A stretch of 64,000 nt of DNA. Origin: Serratia sp. M24T3. Its GTDB lineage: Bacteria; Pseudomonadota; Gammaproteobacteria; Enterobacterales; Enterobacteriaceae. The stretch is from positions 1-64,000 of the forward strand of contig NZ_AJHJ01000007.1 of assembly GCF_000257645.1 (NCBI RefSeq). Reading direction: 5' to 3'. Below are positions 26,797-36,334 of this stretch, in pieces; position 1 is the first letter of the stretch, and each line of letters opens with the position of its first letter. Made by a program: the position numbers and the translations under genes. Under the pieces are notes generated by a model. That model saw nothing but the letters and a program-made list of their open reading frames with translations. It was not told the DNA's origin and searched no databases.

Positions 26797-28113
26797 TTAG
26801 TCGAGACGGCCAGTTCCACGCGCCAGTGCGATATCAAAGATATGCATGGCTTCTTCAAGCTGCGCATCGGTGGTCACCAGCGGTGCCAGGAAACGAATCG
26901 TGTTGCGATACAGCCCGCATTTAATTAACAGCAGCCCTTCTTCGCAGGCGCAGTTAAGGATCTTTTCAGTCAGGGCCGCGTCCGGTTTGCCGGTATCGTA
27001 ATCAACGATTTCTACCGCCTGCATAAAGCCAACGCCGCGAACATCACCGATACAGGCATATTTTTCAGCCAGTTGGCGCAGACGGCTTTCCAGCTGTTTG
27101 CCAAGCTCGACAGAACGTTCAAGTAAACGCTCGTTTTCCAGCACGTCGAGCACCGCCAATGCCGCAGCACAGGCCAGCGCGTTGCCGCCGTAAGTACCGC
27201 CGAGGCCGCCTGGGGTTGGCGAATCCATGATTTCTGCTTTGCCCACAACGCCAGAAATAGGCAATCCACCGCCAAGACTTTTCGCTACGGTTATCAAGTC
27301 AGGAGTAATATCCAGATGCTGGAAACCGAACATTTTGCCGGTGCGACCAAAGCCGGTTTGCACTTCATCACAGATTAACAGAATGCCGTGGCGCTCGGTC
27401 AACTCGCGCAAGGCCTGCATAAAGGCTTTTGGCGCTGGCAGGAAACCGCCGTCGCCCTGCACCGGCTCAATTAAAATAGCCGCAACGCGATCGGGCAAAG
27501 TCTGCGTGGCAAATAAAGTATCCAGCGCTTTCAGGGAGTCTTCCGGCGTAATACCGTGGAACGCATTAGGATAAGGGATACGATAAATATCGCCGGGGAA
27601 AGGTCCAAAATTCTGCTTATAAGGCTGGCTCATGCCGGTAAGCGCACAACCTAATAACGTTCGACCGTGGAACGCGCCGTCAAATACAATCACGCCGGAA
27701 CGATTAGTATAAGAACGGGCGATCTTCACGGCATTTTCTACCGCCTCGGCACCCGAGGTAAACAGCACTGACTTATAATGCTCGCCTTTGCCAACTAATT
27801 TATTTAAGCGTTTTGCCAATTCAATATAAGGAGGGTAAGCCACGACCTGGAAACAGGCGTGAGAAACATTTTCCAGCTGACGCTGAACGGCTTTAACTAC
27901 TTCAGGATGATTGTGCCCAACGTTTAATACGCCGATGCCGCCTACAAAATCGAGATAGCGACGACCGTCGTCACTCCACACTTCCGAGCCTTTGGCCTTG
28001 GCGACCACCAGGCTATGTGCTGTCACTACTCCGCGTGGAACATGTTGTTCACGCAGCGCAAGCCAGTCGATATCATCTTCAGTCACAGGTTGTGTGCTTA
28101 ATACATTGTGCAT
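26797..28113 (-). CDS. gabT: 4-Aminobutyrate transaminase (GabT/PuuE type)
   Basis: PLP-dependent class III aminotransferase, 438 residues, converting GABA and 2-oxoglutarate to succinate semialdehyde and glutamate. Visible residues: FTSGAEAVENA (118-128), FHGRT (149-152), D249 in LLICDEVQTGFGRTG, and the Schiff-base lysine K278 in VAKSLGGGLP. The succinate-semialdehyde dehydrogenase that would complete the pathway is at 45.7-47.2 kb, not adjacent. A GCGCTGACAGCGC palindrome (28229-28241) and a half-site (28140-28149) lie upstream. Beta-alanine or another omega-amino acid cannot be excluded as substrate. Confidence 0.88.
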   Translation of the reverse strand: MHNVLSTQPVTEDDIDWLALREQHVPRGVVTAHSLVVAKAKGSEVWSDDGRRYLDFVGGIGVLNVGHNHPEVVKAVQRQLENVSHACFQVVAYPPYIELAKRLNKLVGKGEHYKSVLFTSGAEAVENAVKIARSYTNRSGVIVFDGAFHGRTLLGCALTGMSQPYKQNFGPFPGDIYRIPYPNAFHGITPEDSLKALDTLFATQTLPDRVAAILIEPVQGDGGFLPAPKAFMQALRELTERHGILLICDEVQTGFGRTGKMFGFQHLDITPDLITVAKSLGGGLPISGVVGKAEIMDSPTPGGLGGTYGGNALACAAALAVLDVLENERLLERSVELGKQLESRLRQLAEKYACIGDVRGVGFMQAVEIVDYDTGKPDAALTEKILNCACEEGLLLIKCGLYRNTIRFLAPLVTTDAQLEEAMHIFDIALARGTGRLD

Positions 28114-28228
28114 TGCTATACCTCATCCGGTTAATTCGGGCGCTGTCAGAATTTGAATCAGTATCTCAATACACCGCTTTATTTCGTGCCGTAATGACGG
28201 TTCAGAAAAAATATCATGCGGTAATTAG

Positions 28229-28241
28229 GCGCTGACAGCGC
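28229..28241. promoter_or_regulatory. Palindrome upstream of gabT
   Basis: GCGCTGACAGCGC is a perfect 6-1-6 palindrome; GCGCTGTCAG at 28140-28149 repeats most of one half 80 bases nearer the start of gabT. The pair may bind a regulator. It also lies just after the deoX stop, so a role as part of a terminator is possible, but no T-run follows. Confidence 0.35.
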
Positions 28242-28252
28242 AGGAGGTATCT

Positions 28253-29272
28253 TTAAATCTCAATCATGCCGGTTTCCACGCTAAATAAGCGCGATTCACC
28301 GGCGGCCAATTGCAGCAAGGTCCCTGCTTGCTGCGCTGCAAGAAAGCCTTCCGGGCGACAGGTGGCAGGCAGAACGAATGCCGCAACCTGCTGATCGGCA
28401 TTATTCAATATCCAACGCGTGGCGTGACTGAACTGGCGAGTATCAAACAGCGTGCTGAAACCATAGCCTAATGGCGAGGAAATACTGAAACTGACCTTTT
28501 CGCCATACTGCGGCAGGTTATCGGCAAAAAACACAATTTCAGGATCGCACATTTCTGGACGATTCATCCCATCAAAGCGGGTCGGTTCCGCCTCAAGCCC
28601 GCGGGTATAATCGAGCCATTTCGGCGTTGGGTGGACGTGTCCCGGAATTGAGGTCCGCAGCCTGAAAGCCTCGTCAGGAATCGTTTGGGCAAACACGCCG
28701 TCGGCCACCCAGGCATAGTTCATATGACACATATACTGAAGCGGCATCGCGTTGCCTGAAAGATTAGTCACCGCCATCTCGATACACAGCCGAGGCCGGT
28801 CCGCCAATAGAGTGACTGCCGGATTAGCCCGATAATGGTGCCCAAAACCTTTGATATATTCCACTTCGCCGCGCAGTGAAACACCCTGTTCGTCGAGTTC
28901 CAGCCAGGCGCTGTCCATGCGAGCGCAGGCCATTTCGCCGTGCAATGGATGAGTATCTTCCGCAGCCGGACATCCATTAGCCAGCAAGCCTGAGTGAAAG
29001 GCAAAACAGCCGTAAGTATCGACAATATCCTTACCGGGCAGTGGCTGCTTAAAGCCGCTACCCATAGTCAATGAACGACCATCAAAGGTGGCATCCCAGA
29101 CAATCTGCCCGTAATACGGCAACACAGTCACGGTTCCACGGCTATTGTTCAGCTTTACGGCTTCAATTCCACAAGGATATCGAAATAGCTCGACCTTAAA
29201 TTTATCGTTAGTCAACAACACCCGCGGCGTGTCGGTAAACATCGCCGTGGTCAACGGTATAGTGGTTTTCAT
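28253..29272 (-). CDS. deoX: DeoX-like sugar epimerase-fold protein (DUF4432)
   Basis: 339 residues, aldose-1-epimerase-like fold (DUF4432). Histidines in FHSGLLANG and HPLHGEMA and the MCHMNYAW segment fit a mutarotase-type pocket. In Salmonella the orthologous deoX follows deoK and deoP and is needed for good growth on 2-deoxyribose, probably by anomer interconversion. Here it overlaps the end of the permease gene by 4 bases. The symbol rests on gene order as well as sequence. Confidence 0.8.
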   Translation of the reverse strand: MKTTIPLTTAMFTDTPRVLLTNDKFKVELFRYPCGIEAVKLNNSRGTVTVLPYYGQIVWDATFDGRSLTMGSGFKQPLPGKDIVDTYGCFAFHSGLLANGCPAAEDTHPLHGEMACARMDSAWLELDEQGVSLRGEVEYIKGFGHHYRANPAVTLLADRPRLCIEMAVTNLSGNAMPLQYMCHMNYAWVADGVFAQTIPDEAFRLRTSIPGHVHPTPKWLDYTRGLEAEPTRFDGMNRPEMCDPEIVFFADNLPQYGEKVSFSISSPLGYGFSTLFDTRQFSHATRWILNNADQQVAAFVLPATCRPEGFLAAQQAGTLLQLAAGESRLFSVETGMIEI

Positions 29273-30594
29273 TGTGCTTCCCCGGCCAGATTTCCCTGGG
29301 TTGCGGGCTGTTTTTTATGACGCAGCTCGCCCCAGAAGTAAAAACCAACCCAGGCGAAGCACAGCAGCGATACGCCAAACGCCAGCTGCATAGAGCCGGT
29401 GCGGTCAGAAACCAGTCCCTGCAATGCAGGTACAAAGGCGGCACCAACGATAGCCATCACGATAAATGCGCCTGCTACTTCTGTGTATTTATTATCAACG
29501 GTCGACAGCGTGCCGGCATAAATGGTCGCCCAGCAGGGTCCGAAGAGCACGCTGACGAAGACTGCCGCATAGACTGCCGTGAAGTTGGGTACAAACATCA
29601 CATAAAGCAGCGTGGCAACGCCGATGATCGAATAAGCAATCAGCACTTTTTCGGCGCGGAACCGGGTCATCAGGAAATTGGCGACAAACTTGCCGATAAA
29701 GAAGCAGATAAAGCCATAAATCATAAAGTTGGAGGCGTGGCGCTCGTTAACTGCCCCCAGATTCAGGGCGAGACGAATGGTGAATGACCACACGGCAACC
29801 TGCATGCCGACATAGATAAACTGAGTAATAATGCCGCGTTTAAAGTGACGATTTTTCGCCAGATAACTGAAGGTTTCCCCCAGACTCGGCAGCTTTTTCT
29901 CGGCACTCTTCGGCTTGCAGCGCGGATAGCGCGTCATCAGGAACAGCACCATGACCACAACCAGAACCATCACCAGATATTTGTAAGGTGCCAGCGTATG
30001 CTCCAGCATCGTCAGGCGAAACTGATGCAACTGTTCTGCGTTGAGACCTGCCATCTGGCTGTGCAGGCTATCACCGTCCTGAAACACCAGATATTTACCC
30101 AGCACAATGCCCATCAGCGCGCCAACAGGGTAGAAGGTCTGACTGATGTTCAGGCGCAGCGTGGCGTAATCGCGGTGACCAATCATTGAACTGTAAGTGT
30201 TGGCCGCGGTTTCAAGAAAGCTCAGGCCGATGGCAATCGCAAAAATTGCCGCCAGAAACATGGTGTAAGTCGCCATGTGTGAAGCCGGGTAAAACAGCAC
30301 GCAGCCGACAATGTACAGCGCCAGCCCAAGCAAGATAGCAATCTTGTAGCTACTGCTGCGGATAACCAGCGAAGCCGGGATGGCAATCAGAAAATAGCCG
30401 CCGTAGAACGCGCTTTGCACCAGCGCGCTGGCAAAGTCACTAAGCTCGAAAACACTTTTAAACTGGGTGATCAAAATATCATTGAGGCTGGCGGCGCATC
30501 CCCACAGCGGGAACAGGCAAGACAGCAGAATAAACTGCAGCAGTGGCGTCTTGTTCAAATAGCCATCGGGTTGTTGAATGATGTTCTGGTGCAT
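29269..30594 (-). CDS. deoP: DeoP-like sugar permease (FucP family MFS)
   Basis: Twelve-helix inner-membrane sugar/proton symporter of the fucose permease family, 441 residues. The N-terminal FPLWGCAASLNDILITQF segment corresponds to the FucP region with the critical Asp/Asn, and FYGGYFL and ETAANTY are family signatures. Between the deoK kinase and deoX genes, as in Salmonella; predicted to import 2-deoxy-D-ribose. Some FucP relatives carry fucose, galactose or glucose, so specificity relies on context. Confidence 0.85.
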   Translation of the reverse strand: MHQNIIQQPDGYLNKTPLLQFILLSCLFPLWGCAASLNDILITQFKSVFELSDFASALVQSAFYGGYFLIAIPASLVIRSSSYKIAILLGLALYIVGCVLFYPASHMATYTMFLAAIFAIAIGLSFLETAANTYSSMIGHRDYATLRLNISQTFYPVGALMGIVLGKYLVFQDGDSLHSQMAGLNAEQLHQFRLTMLEHTLAPYKYLVMVLVVVMVLFLMTRYPRCKPKSAEKKLPSLGETFSYLAKNRHFKRGIITQFIYVGMQVAVWSFTIRLALNLGAVNERHASNFMIYGFICFFIGKFVANFLMTRFRAEKVLIAYSIIGVATLLYVMFVPNFTAVYAAVFVSVLFGPCWATIYAGTLSTVDNKYTEVAGAFIVMAIVGAAFVPALQGLVSDRTGSMQLAFGVSLLCFAWVGFYFWGELRHKKQPATQGNLAGEAQ

Positions 30595-30603
30595 GATGAA
30601 TCC

Positions 30604-31521
30604 TCAGTTAGCAGTGAGAAAACCATGAAAAGTATCGGCATCGGGGTAAGACAGTTGAGTTCCCCGTTGGGTAACGCTGCAGGCGGCATAGGCGGAAGCC
30701 GACTGCATGGCTGTGGCAATATCGCCATCTTTGACCAGGTAATGGGCGAAGCAGCCAATAAAGGCATCGCCCGCGCCACTGGTATCCACCGCCTGCACCG
30801 GAGTTGGGCTGACACGATGAATTTGATCACCTTGCATCCACACCGAACCACGGTTGCCCAGAGTAATAATCAAGTTTTTCAAGCCGCGTCCCAGCAGCAT
30901 ACGCCCTGCCCTTAGCACTTCTTCTTCCGTCGCCGTGGGTAAACCGGTGAGGATCTCCAGCTCGGTTTCGTTGGGCATAAAGAACTCACACTGGCAGGCA
31001 TAGTCGATATCAAGGTCGGCGACCGCAGGTGCCGGATTGAGGATCACGGGAATGCCATGCCTGCGGGCAAAATCGATGGCGTAATACACCGTCGGCAGCG
31101 GGATTTCCAACTGCAAGACGATAAGACGACAGGCTTTTAGCGCCTCGGCGGCGGCATCAATATCAGCCGGAGCCAGCTTTGCGTTTGCCCCTTTGATAAT
31201 CAAAATGCGGTTTTGCGACTGATCGTCGACAAAAATTGGCGCTACGCCGCTGGAAGTTCCCGCTGCGACCGTGACATAGCGCGTATCAATGCCAAATTGC
31301 TGCAGATTCTTTACCGTATTTTCAGCAAATAAATCTTCCCCCACCTTGCTGACCATCATGACTTTGGCACCCAGTTTGGCAGCGGCAACGGCCTGATTGG
31401 CCCCCTTTCCCCCACAGCCCAGCGCGAAGTCCGGCGCTTCCAGCGTCTCTCCGGCTTTAGGCATCGAATTGGTGTAAGTAATCAGATCAACCATGTTTGA
31501 ACCAATGACGGCAATTTCCAT
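30604..31521 (-). CDS. deoK: Deoxyribokinase/ribokinase
   Basis: PfkB-family sugar kinase, 305 residues. GCGGKGANQAVAAAKLG (36-52) binds the sugar, and DTSGAGDAF near 250 contains the catalytic aspartate and anion hole. The ATG is chosen over a GTG one codon earlier because GGAG lies 5 nt upstream of it. First gene of the deoK-deoP-deoX operon (10-base gap to deoP). Two DeoR-type operators lie upstream. It should make deoxyribose 5-phosphate, entering glycolysis through DeoC elsewhere. Ribokinase is the alternative reading. Confidence 0.87.
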   Translation of the reverse strand: MEIAVIGSNMVDLITYTNSMPKAGETLEAPDFALGCGGKGANQAVAAAKLGAKVMMVSKVGEDLFAENTVKNLQQFGIDTRYVTVAAGTSSGVAPIFVDDQSQNRILIIKGANAKLAPADIDAAAEALKACRLIVLQLEIPLPTVYYAIDFARRHGIPVILNPAPAVADLDIDYACQCEFFMPNETELEILTGLPTATEEEVLRAGRMLLGRGLKNLIITLGNRGSVWMQGDQIHRVSPTPVQAVDTSGAGDAFIGCFAHYLVKDGDIATAMQSASAYAACSVTQRGTQLSYPDADTFHGFLTAN

Positions 31522-31552
31522 CACATCTCCCCTGTAAAATTAACTCTATAAA

Positions 31553-31568
31553 TGTTGTAGAAATAACA
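31553..31568. promoter_or_regulatory. Secondary DeoR-type operator
   Basis: TGTTGTAGAAATAACA keeps both TGTT and AACA ends of the DeoR operator TGTTAGAATTCTAACA (10 of 16 bases match). It lies about 30 bases before the deoK start. Confidence 0.4.
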
Positions 31569-31662
31569 ATAACAGCGGTTGAATGTTAAATGCGTGACAT
31601 CAATCCCACTCTTGAGATTACGTTGTACGGGGCTTAACGAGTTAATACCGCTGATGTCAAAA

Positions 31663-31678
31663 TGTTATAATTTTAACA
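31663..31678. promoter_or_regulatory. Primary DeoR-type operator of the deo operon
   Basis: TGTTATAATTTTAACA matches the E. coli DeoR operator palindrome TGTTAGAATTCTAACA at 14 of 16 positions. About 140 bases upstream of deoK, in the 328-base gap to the preceding gene, which also holds that gene's terminator. A second site at 31553 would allow looping, as known for DeoR. No deoR/deoQ gene is in the window. Confidence 0.7.
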
Positions 31679-31791
31679 AAAAGGGCGTTTTTGACAGAAG
31701 AGCTTTGAATTTACGACGCTTTTAAAGTGAATTGAGTAAACCTGATTACTGAGGAGGCGGCGAACGAGAATCAAGCAGAGAGTTCAGCAGT

Positions 31792-31815
31792 AAAACCGGC
31801 AACTCATGCTGCCGG
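31792..31815 (-). terminator. Terminator of the 11-gene operon
   Basis: On the minus strand CCGGCA pairs with TGCCGG around an 8-nt loop, followed by TTTTA. It lies 35 bases after the amidohydrolase stop. Confidence 0.7.
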
Positions 31816-31849
31816 ATTGAACGGATAGTAAAACGGGAAATTCGAGAGA

Positions 31850-33034
31850 TTAAGCCCCCAATTGACACCTGACTACCTCGGCAAACCAGCGCACGCCGTG
31901 AGTAATGATGTTGTCATTGAAGTCATAGCGCGGGTGATGCAGCGGGGCGAGTGGTTTCGCGCTGCCGTCGCCTTGCCCAAGCCACAGATAAGCGCCCGGT
32001 TTTTCCTGCAACATAAACGAGAAATCTTCCGAGGTCAGCGCCGGTTTCGGGGCCACGCTGGCATCCAGTCCGGCAGCGCGGGCGGCTTTCAGCGCAACTT
32101 CGGCTTCTTCCGGTGTATTGATGGTCGCCGGATAGTAGCGGTGATATTTCACGTCGGCGTCGAGGCCGTGCGCGGCGGGAACGTGTTCTGCGATACGGCG
32201 CAGGCTGGCTTCGATAATGTCCTGCGCGCGCAGGTCAAAACTGCGCACCGTGCCGGTGATTTTGGCTTCCGCCGGGATCATGTTATGCGAGAATCCGCCC
32301 TGCACCTGCGTAACAGTCAGCAACGCCGGATCAGTCGGGTCGATGCAGCGCGAAACGATAGTATTCAGCTGCACCACCAGCTCGCTGGTCGCCAGCATCG
32401 TATCTGGTGACAGGTGAGGCTGCGCCGCGTGGCCACCTCCGCCGAAAACGCGAATATCAAACCGGTCAGCTGCCGCCATAATCGGCCCTGGACGTGTCTG
32501 CGCTACGCCCTCTGCCAGTTCTGGCCAGTTGTGTACCGCAAATACGCTGTCACAGGGGAAGCGGCGAAATAATCCGTCATCGATCATCGCTTTAGCCCCG
32601 GCCTGCCCCTCTTCGGCGGGCTGGAAGATAAAGTTTACCGTGCCGTCAAAATCAGCGGTTTTAGATAATAGCCACGCCGCGCCGAGCAGCATGGTGGTAT
32701 GTCCGTCATGGCCGCAGGCGTGCATGACGCCGGGATTCTGGCTGATATAGTCCGGCGTGCCTTGCTCGACAATCGGCAACGCGTCCATATCGGCACGCAG
32801 CCCAACGCTTTTCCCCCCGGTTCCCTTGCGTAATACGCCCACCACGCCGGTTTGGCCGATGCCTTCATGCACTTCAATACCCAATTCACGCAAAAATTCT
32901 GCCACCACTTTTGCGGTGCGATGAACCTCGAATCCCAGCTCGGGATGGGCGTGCAAATCGCGGCGAATATCAGTCAGTCGGGAAAGTATTTCTGCGATTA
33001 ATGACTCGTCGCCAGTGGCGGCAATACTGCTCAT
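31850..33034 (-). CDS. M20D amidohydrolase (hippurate hydrolase-like)
   Basis: Metal-dependent aminoacylase of the HipO/AmhX/IAA-amino-acid hydrolase group, 394 residues. Metal ligands are in MHACGHDGHTTM (C and two H, near 109-119), QPAEEGQAGA (E-E) and AVHNWP. It cleaves N-acyl amino acids such as hippurate or plant auxin conjugates. Last gene of the long operon; it starts one base after the previous stop. It may release the amino acid or amine oxidised by the upstream flavoenzymes (inference). Confidence 0.9.
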   Translation of the reverse strand: MSSIAATGDESLIAEILSRLTDIRRDLHAHPELGFEVHRTAKVVAEFLRELGIEVHEGIGQTGVVGVLRKGTGGKSVGLRADMDALPIVEQGTPDYISQNPGVMHACGHDGHTTMLLGAAWLLSKTADFDGTVNFIFQPAEEGQAGAKAMIDDGLFRRFPCDSVFAVHNWPELAEGVAQTRPGPIMAAADRFDIRVFGGGGHAAQPHLSPDTMLATSELVVQLNTIVSRCIDPTDPALLTVTQVQGGFSHNMIPAEAKITGTVRSFDLRAQDIIEASLRRIAEHVPAAHGLDADVKYHRYYPATINTPEEAEVALKAARAAGLDASVAPKPALTSEDFSFMLQEKPGAYLWLGQGDGSAKPLAPLHHPRYDFNDNIITHGVRWFAEVVRCQLGA

Positions 33035-33035
33035 A

Positions 33036-33986
33036 TCAATACCCCTTGGTTTTATCTATTTCACCATGCATTGGCTGTCCTTGAGCAAACCGCTGCAGAT
33101 TGGCCAGCAGCGCGGTCACTGCGGTTTCTGGCTGAGTCTGACTGGCGATATGCGGCGTGATCCACACTTGCGGATGCTGCCACAGCGCCTCTCCCGCCGG
33201 TAAGGGTTCGGGATCGAAAACGTCGAGCACCGCCGCGCGCAACTGCCCGCTATCCAGTGCGACGAGCAAATCTTCGGCGACCAGCTGTTGTCCGCGCCCC
33301 ACCTGAATCAGGCCAGCCCCTTTTGGCAGTTGAGCAAACAGCTCGGCATTGAGCATTCCGCGCGTTTGCTCGGTCAGCGGCAGTAGGCAAACCAGAATAT
33401 CACTGTGCGACAAAAATTCACCCAGTTGCTCGACGCCCGCCCAGCCCGTCACTCCTTCAGGCGCATTGCCGGAACGGCTCCAGCCGTGGCACTCAAAGCC
33501 GAAATTATTCAGCATCTTAAGTGTAGCCTGACCCAATTCGCCCAGCCCTAAAACGCCAATGCGTCGTTTAGCGGCGCCGAGCAACGGATGACTCTGCCAA
33601 AGCTGCTGTTTTTGCTGCTGTAAATACTGCGGAATATCGCGATGCAGCGCCAGTGCGGCAAAAGTAACATACTCCACCATGCCCTGCGTCAGGCCGGGTT
33701 CGACCATTCTCACCACCGGCAAAGACGCAGGCAACTGGCGTAAATCAAAATGATCGACACCGGCAGCTACCGAGAATAAAACTTTCAAATTTGGAAAACG
33801 ATCGGCCAGGTTTTCCGGCGGTATCCAAGACACCAGAAAATCGACCTCAGCGAAAATTGCAGGATCACCGTCGCTGAAATCCAAATCATTCCACTGAATA
33901 AAACGATATTCCGGCGCAATTTCTGCCAGAATTTTTTGCCATACTTTGCCGCGTGCAGGGTCCGATTTATAGAGAAGGGTTTTCAC
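33036..33986 (-). CDS. D-2-hydroxyacid dehydrogenase (GhrA-like)
   Basis: NAD(P)-dependent glyoxylate/hydroxypyruvate reductase-type enzyme, 316 residues. Rossmann motif GVLGLGELGQATL; catalytic R in QVGRGQQLV, E in DVFDPEPLP, and H in WITPHIASQ. The start is a GTG at 33986 with GGAG at good spacing; an upstream in-frame codon at 34046 would overlap the GNAT gene by 40 bases. In the operon it may recycle a glyoxylate-like product of the oxidases. Confidence 0.85.
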   Translation of the reverse strand: MKTLLYKSDPARGKVWQKILAEIAPEYRFIQWNDLDFSDGDPAIFAEVDFLVSWIPPENLADRFPNLKVLFSVAAGVDHFDLRQLPASLPVVRMVEPGLTQGMVEYVTFAALALHRDIPQYLQQQKQQLWQSHPLLGAAKRRIGVLGLGELGQATLKMLNNFGFECHGWSRSGNAPEGVTGWAGVEQLGEFLSHSDILVCLLPLTEQTRGMLNAELFAQLPKGAGLIQVGRGQQLVAEDLLVALDSGQLRAAVLDVFDPEPLPAGEALWQHPQVWITPHIASQTQPETAVTALLANLQRFAQGQPMHGEIDKTKGY

Positions 33987-34006
33987 GTTTGCTCCCGAAC
34001 TTAGCC

Positions 34007-34897
34007 TTAGGCCAGCGCCTGCGTTGCCAGCACGAAGTTGCACCAACCCCCGGCGGAAACAGGAGGATGGCCGTCTTTGTACATCGTAGTTGGGCGGTCA
34101 ACACAGGGTAATCCCAGCGTTTCCAGCCACTCTGCCAATCCGGACTCTGCCTCGACGTCAAGGCGCATGAATTTCCCGCTGCTTTCACTCAACAGCTGTT
34201 GAATCAACGCCTTGGCATCGTCAAGGCTGGCGGCAATCACCGGCCCGATGTTATAGCCACGGCCAAACTTGCGCAGCAGCGCGAAACCGGCGGGCTTGTC
34301 GTCGCGCGTCAACAGCAGGCCTTTTTCCATGCAAAACGGGCTCTGCGGGTCCAACAGCGCCTGATACAGCGCCGGACGCCGCATGCCGCTCGACAACGTA
34401 TCCAGCTCGCTCAGCGTATTGACATCCTCCACGCACAATGGGCGAAAACGACAGTTATTTTCCAGCTCTGGAGCAGTAATTACAGGCAGTTCGCGGCTCT
34501 GCTGCTGGCGAATACCGCCCGTAGTGACAAAACCGAGCTTCTCATACAACGGCTTGCCTTCAGGCGTGGCGTGCAGGCGAATTTTGCTGCCGTCAAGCTT
34601 AGCGATAAGCGTGTTAAGCAATGCTTTGCCCACACCGCGCCCCTGACAGTCCGGGCTGACAATAACCAGCCCCAGCGTCGCGGACTCGCTGCCCCACCGC
34701 CAGTAAATCGCGCTGCCCAACACTTGACCGGCGGACTCGGCTACCCAGCCTTTGCCACAGTGAAAAGCCAGCTGCCAGTCTTCGACACGATGCGACCAGG
34801 ACACCGCCTGAGATAATCCGTGGCACGCCGTTAAATCGGCGGCTGTCATTTCACGTAAAATAATTTCTGGCAAAATTTTTGCAGACTGCTCAGTCAT
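34007..34897 (-). CDS. Two-domain GNAT acetyltransferase
   Basis: Acetyl-CoA-dependent N-acyltransferase, 296 residues. The N-terminal GNAT domain is clear, with QGRGVGKALL (85-94) as the CoA-binding motif A. The C-terminal half (about 150-280) resembles a second, degenerate GNAT fold (GFALLRKFGRGYNIGP). It directly abuts the oxidase gene, so it is co-transcribed. It could detoxify an amine intermediate or the substrate itself; acceptor unknown. Confidence 0.82.
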   Translation of the reverse strand: MTEQSAKILPEIILREMTAADLTACHGLSQAVSWSHRVEDWQLAFHCGKGWVAESAGQVLGSAIYWRWGSESATLGLVIVSPDCQGRGVGKALLNTLIAKLDGSKIRLHATPEGKPLYEKLGFVTTGGIRQQQSRELPVITAPELENNCRFRPLCVEDVNTLSELDTLSSGMRRPALYQALLDPQSPFCMEKGLLLTRDDKPAGFALLRKFGRGYNIGPVIAASLDDAKALIQQLLSESSGKFMRLDVEAESGLAEWLETLGLPCVDRPTTMYKDGHPPVSAGGWCNFVLATQALA

Positions 34898-36229
34898 TTA
34901 CATCATCCCCGGTTTTTTGATATCGCTGCCGTCGCTGAAGCGGTCAAGGCGGAAAGGCGTAGGGTCAACCACTGGCGCGCTGTCGGTTACCAAATCAGAC
35001 ATCAGACTGCCCGCGCCCGGACCAATGCCGAAACCGTGTGCGCTGTACCCGGCTGAAATAAACAGTCCTGGCAGTTTATCAACGCTGGAAATCACCGGCA
35101 CTGCGTCCGGCGTGCTGTCTATCATCCCGCCCCACGACTGCACCACTTTTACTGCGCCAAGTGCCGGATATTCGCGGCGCATGGCTTCAATACCCTCTTG
35201 CACCATAGCGTGGTCCGGCTCAGGGTCAAGCACGCGCACTTTTTCAAATGGCGATCGGCCATCAAATTCCCATGACCCCATGGCTTCCGGGCCTTCGATA
35301 AACGCGCCGGGACTGAAATGTACTTTGAGATTTTTTCGCCGCGCCTGAAAGGTCGGATAAAACTTCTTGGCATAACGCAAACCTTGTGGACCGATGGCCA
35401 CCCTTCCACGTCCAGAAACTGACAGCGTGTAGCTACCGTCGAGCTGCGGGCGGCAGGCGAAACCTTCGGTATACAGCGGCATCTTGATCACCTGTTCGAT
35501 AGGCGCGGTGCGCATCGCAGTGCCAATCACGTTGCCCAGCGGCAGGTCAATGCCGTGGCGACGACAGAACATTGAGCTCCACGCCCCGCCCGCCACCACC
35601 ACCGAGCTGGCGCGAATCAGCCCGCGTTCGGTCCACACGCCGCTAACCCGACCAGCGGAAACATCCAGCCCGCGCACGGCACAATACTGAAACACCAGTG
35701 CGCCGAGCTTTTGGGCGGCAATTGCCAGACCCGGTGCGGCAAGTGAAGGTTCGGCGTGGCCGTCAGTCGGGGAATATACGCCGCCGAGCCAGGTCGATAC
35801 GCTGCCCGCCGTCAGCTCTTTGGCCCGCGCAGCGGTAAGAATTTCGCTATGCATGCCGTAATTTTTCGCCATCTGGCCCCATTTTTCCCAGGCGTCAATC
35901 TCTTCCTGCTTTTTGGTCGCATACACCAGGCCGGTATTGCGGAAACCCAGCTCTTCGCCTGTTTCCTGTTTTAATTCTTTCCAACGTTGCAGCGCGTGGA
36001 TCGAGAGCGGTAACTCGCGCTCATCGCGATTCTGCTGGCGGCACCAGCCCCAGTTGCGGCTCGACTGCTCCGCGCCAATCAGGCCTTTCTCGAGTAAAAC
36101 CACCGAAACGCCCTTGCGCGCCAGTTCGTAAGCGGTAGCAGCACCGGCAATGCCTCCGCCAATAACCACCACGTCAACTGCATCGGGAAATAAATGACTG
36201 TCTTGTACAAACCTGATCGGTGCTGGCAT
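34898..36229 (-). CDS. DAO-family FAD-dependent oxidoreductase
   Basis: Flavoprotein oxidase/dehydrogenase for amines or amino acids, 443 residues. FAD motif VVVIGGGIAGAATAYELARKG (20-40 region, split here as VVVIGGGIAG then AATAYELARKG), GWCRQQNRDE, and a C-terminal YSAHGFGIGPGAG segment that closes the flavin site. Related to glycine/sarcosine/D-amino-acid oxidases. It starts 105 bases after the ATPase gene, the widest gap in the run, which could hold an internal promoter. Confidence 0.88.
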   Translation of the reverse strand: MPAPIRFVQDSHLFPDAVDVVVIGGGIAGAATAYELARKGVSVVLLEKGLIGAEQSSRNWGWCRQQNRDERELPLSIHALQRWKELKQETGEELGFRNTGLVYATKKQEEIDAWEKWGQMAKNYGMHSEILTAARAKELTAGSVSTWLGGVYSPTDGHAEPSLAAPGLAIAAQKLGALVFQYCAVRGLDVSAGRVSGVWTERGLIRASSVVVAGGAWSSMFCRRHGIDLPLGNVIGTAMRTAPIEQVIKMPLYTEGFACRPQLDGSYTLSVSGRGRVAIGPQGLRYAKKFYPTFQARRKNLKVHFSPGAFIEGPEAMGSWEFDGRSPFEKVRVLDPEPDHAMVQEGIEAMRREYPALGAVKVVQSWGGMIDSTPDAVPVISSVDKLPGLFISAGYSAHGFGIGPGAGSLMSDLVTDSAPVVDPTPFRLDRFSDGSDIKKPGMM

Positions 36230-36334
36230 CGACTGCTGTTCCTTATAAATCGTATAACTTGGTGCAAAGGATTAATTCAATAGAAGTTATTTACTGCCTA
36301 CTTTCAAGCGTAATATTGAACAAATTTACATCGC

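Noticed and set aside
28171-28196. Possible sigma-54 site before gabT (CGGCAC ... AAGCGG on the minus strand)
   Set aside because: The GG and GC doublets are one base too far apart for RpoN.
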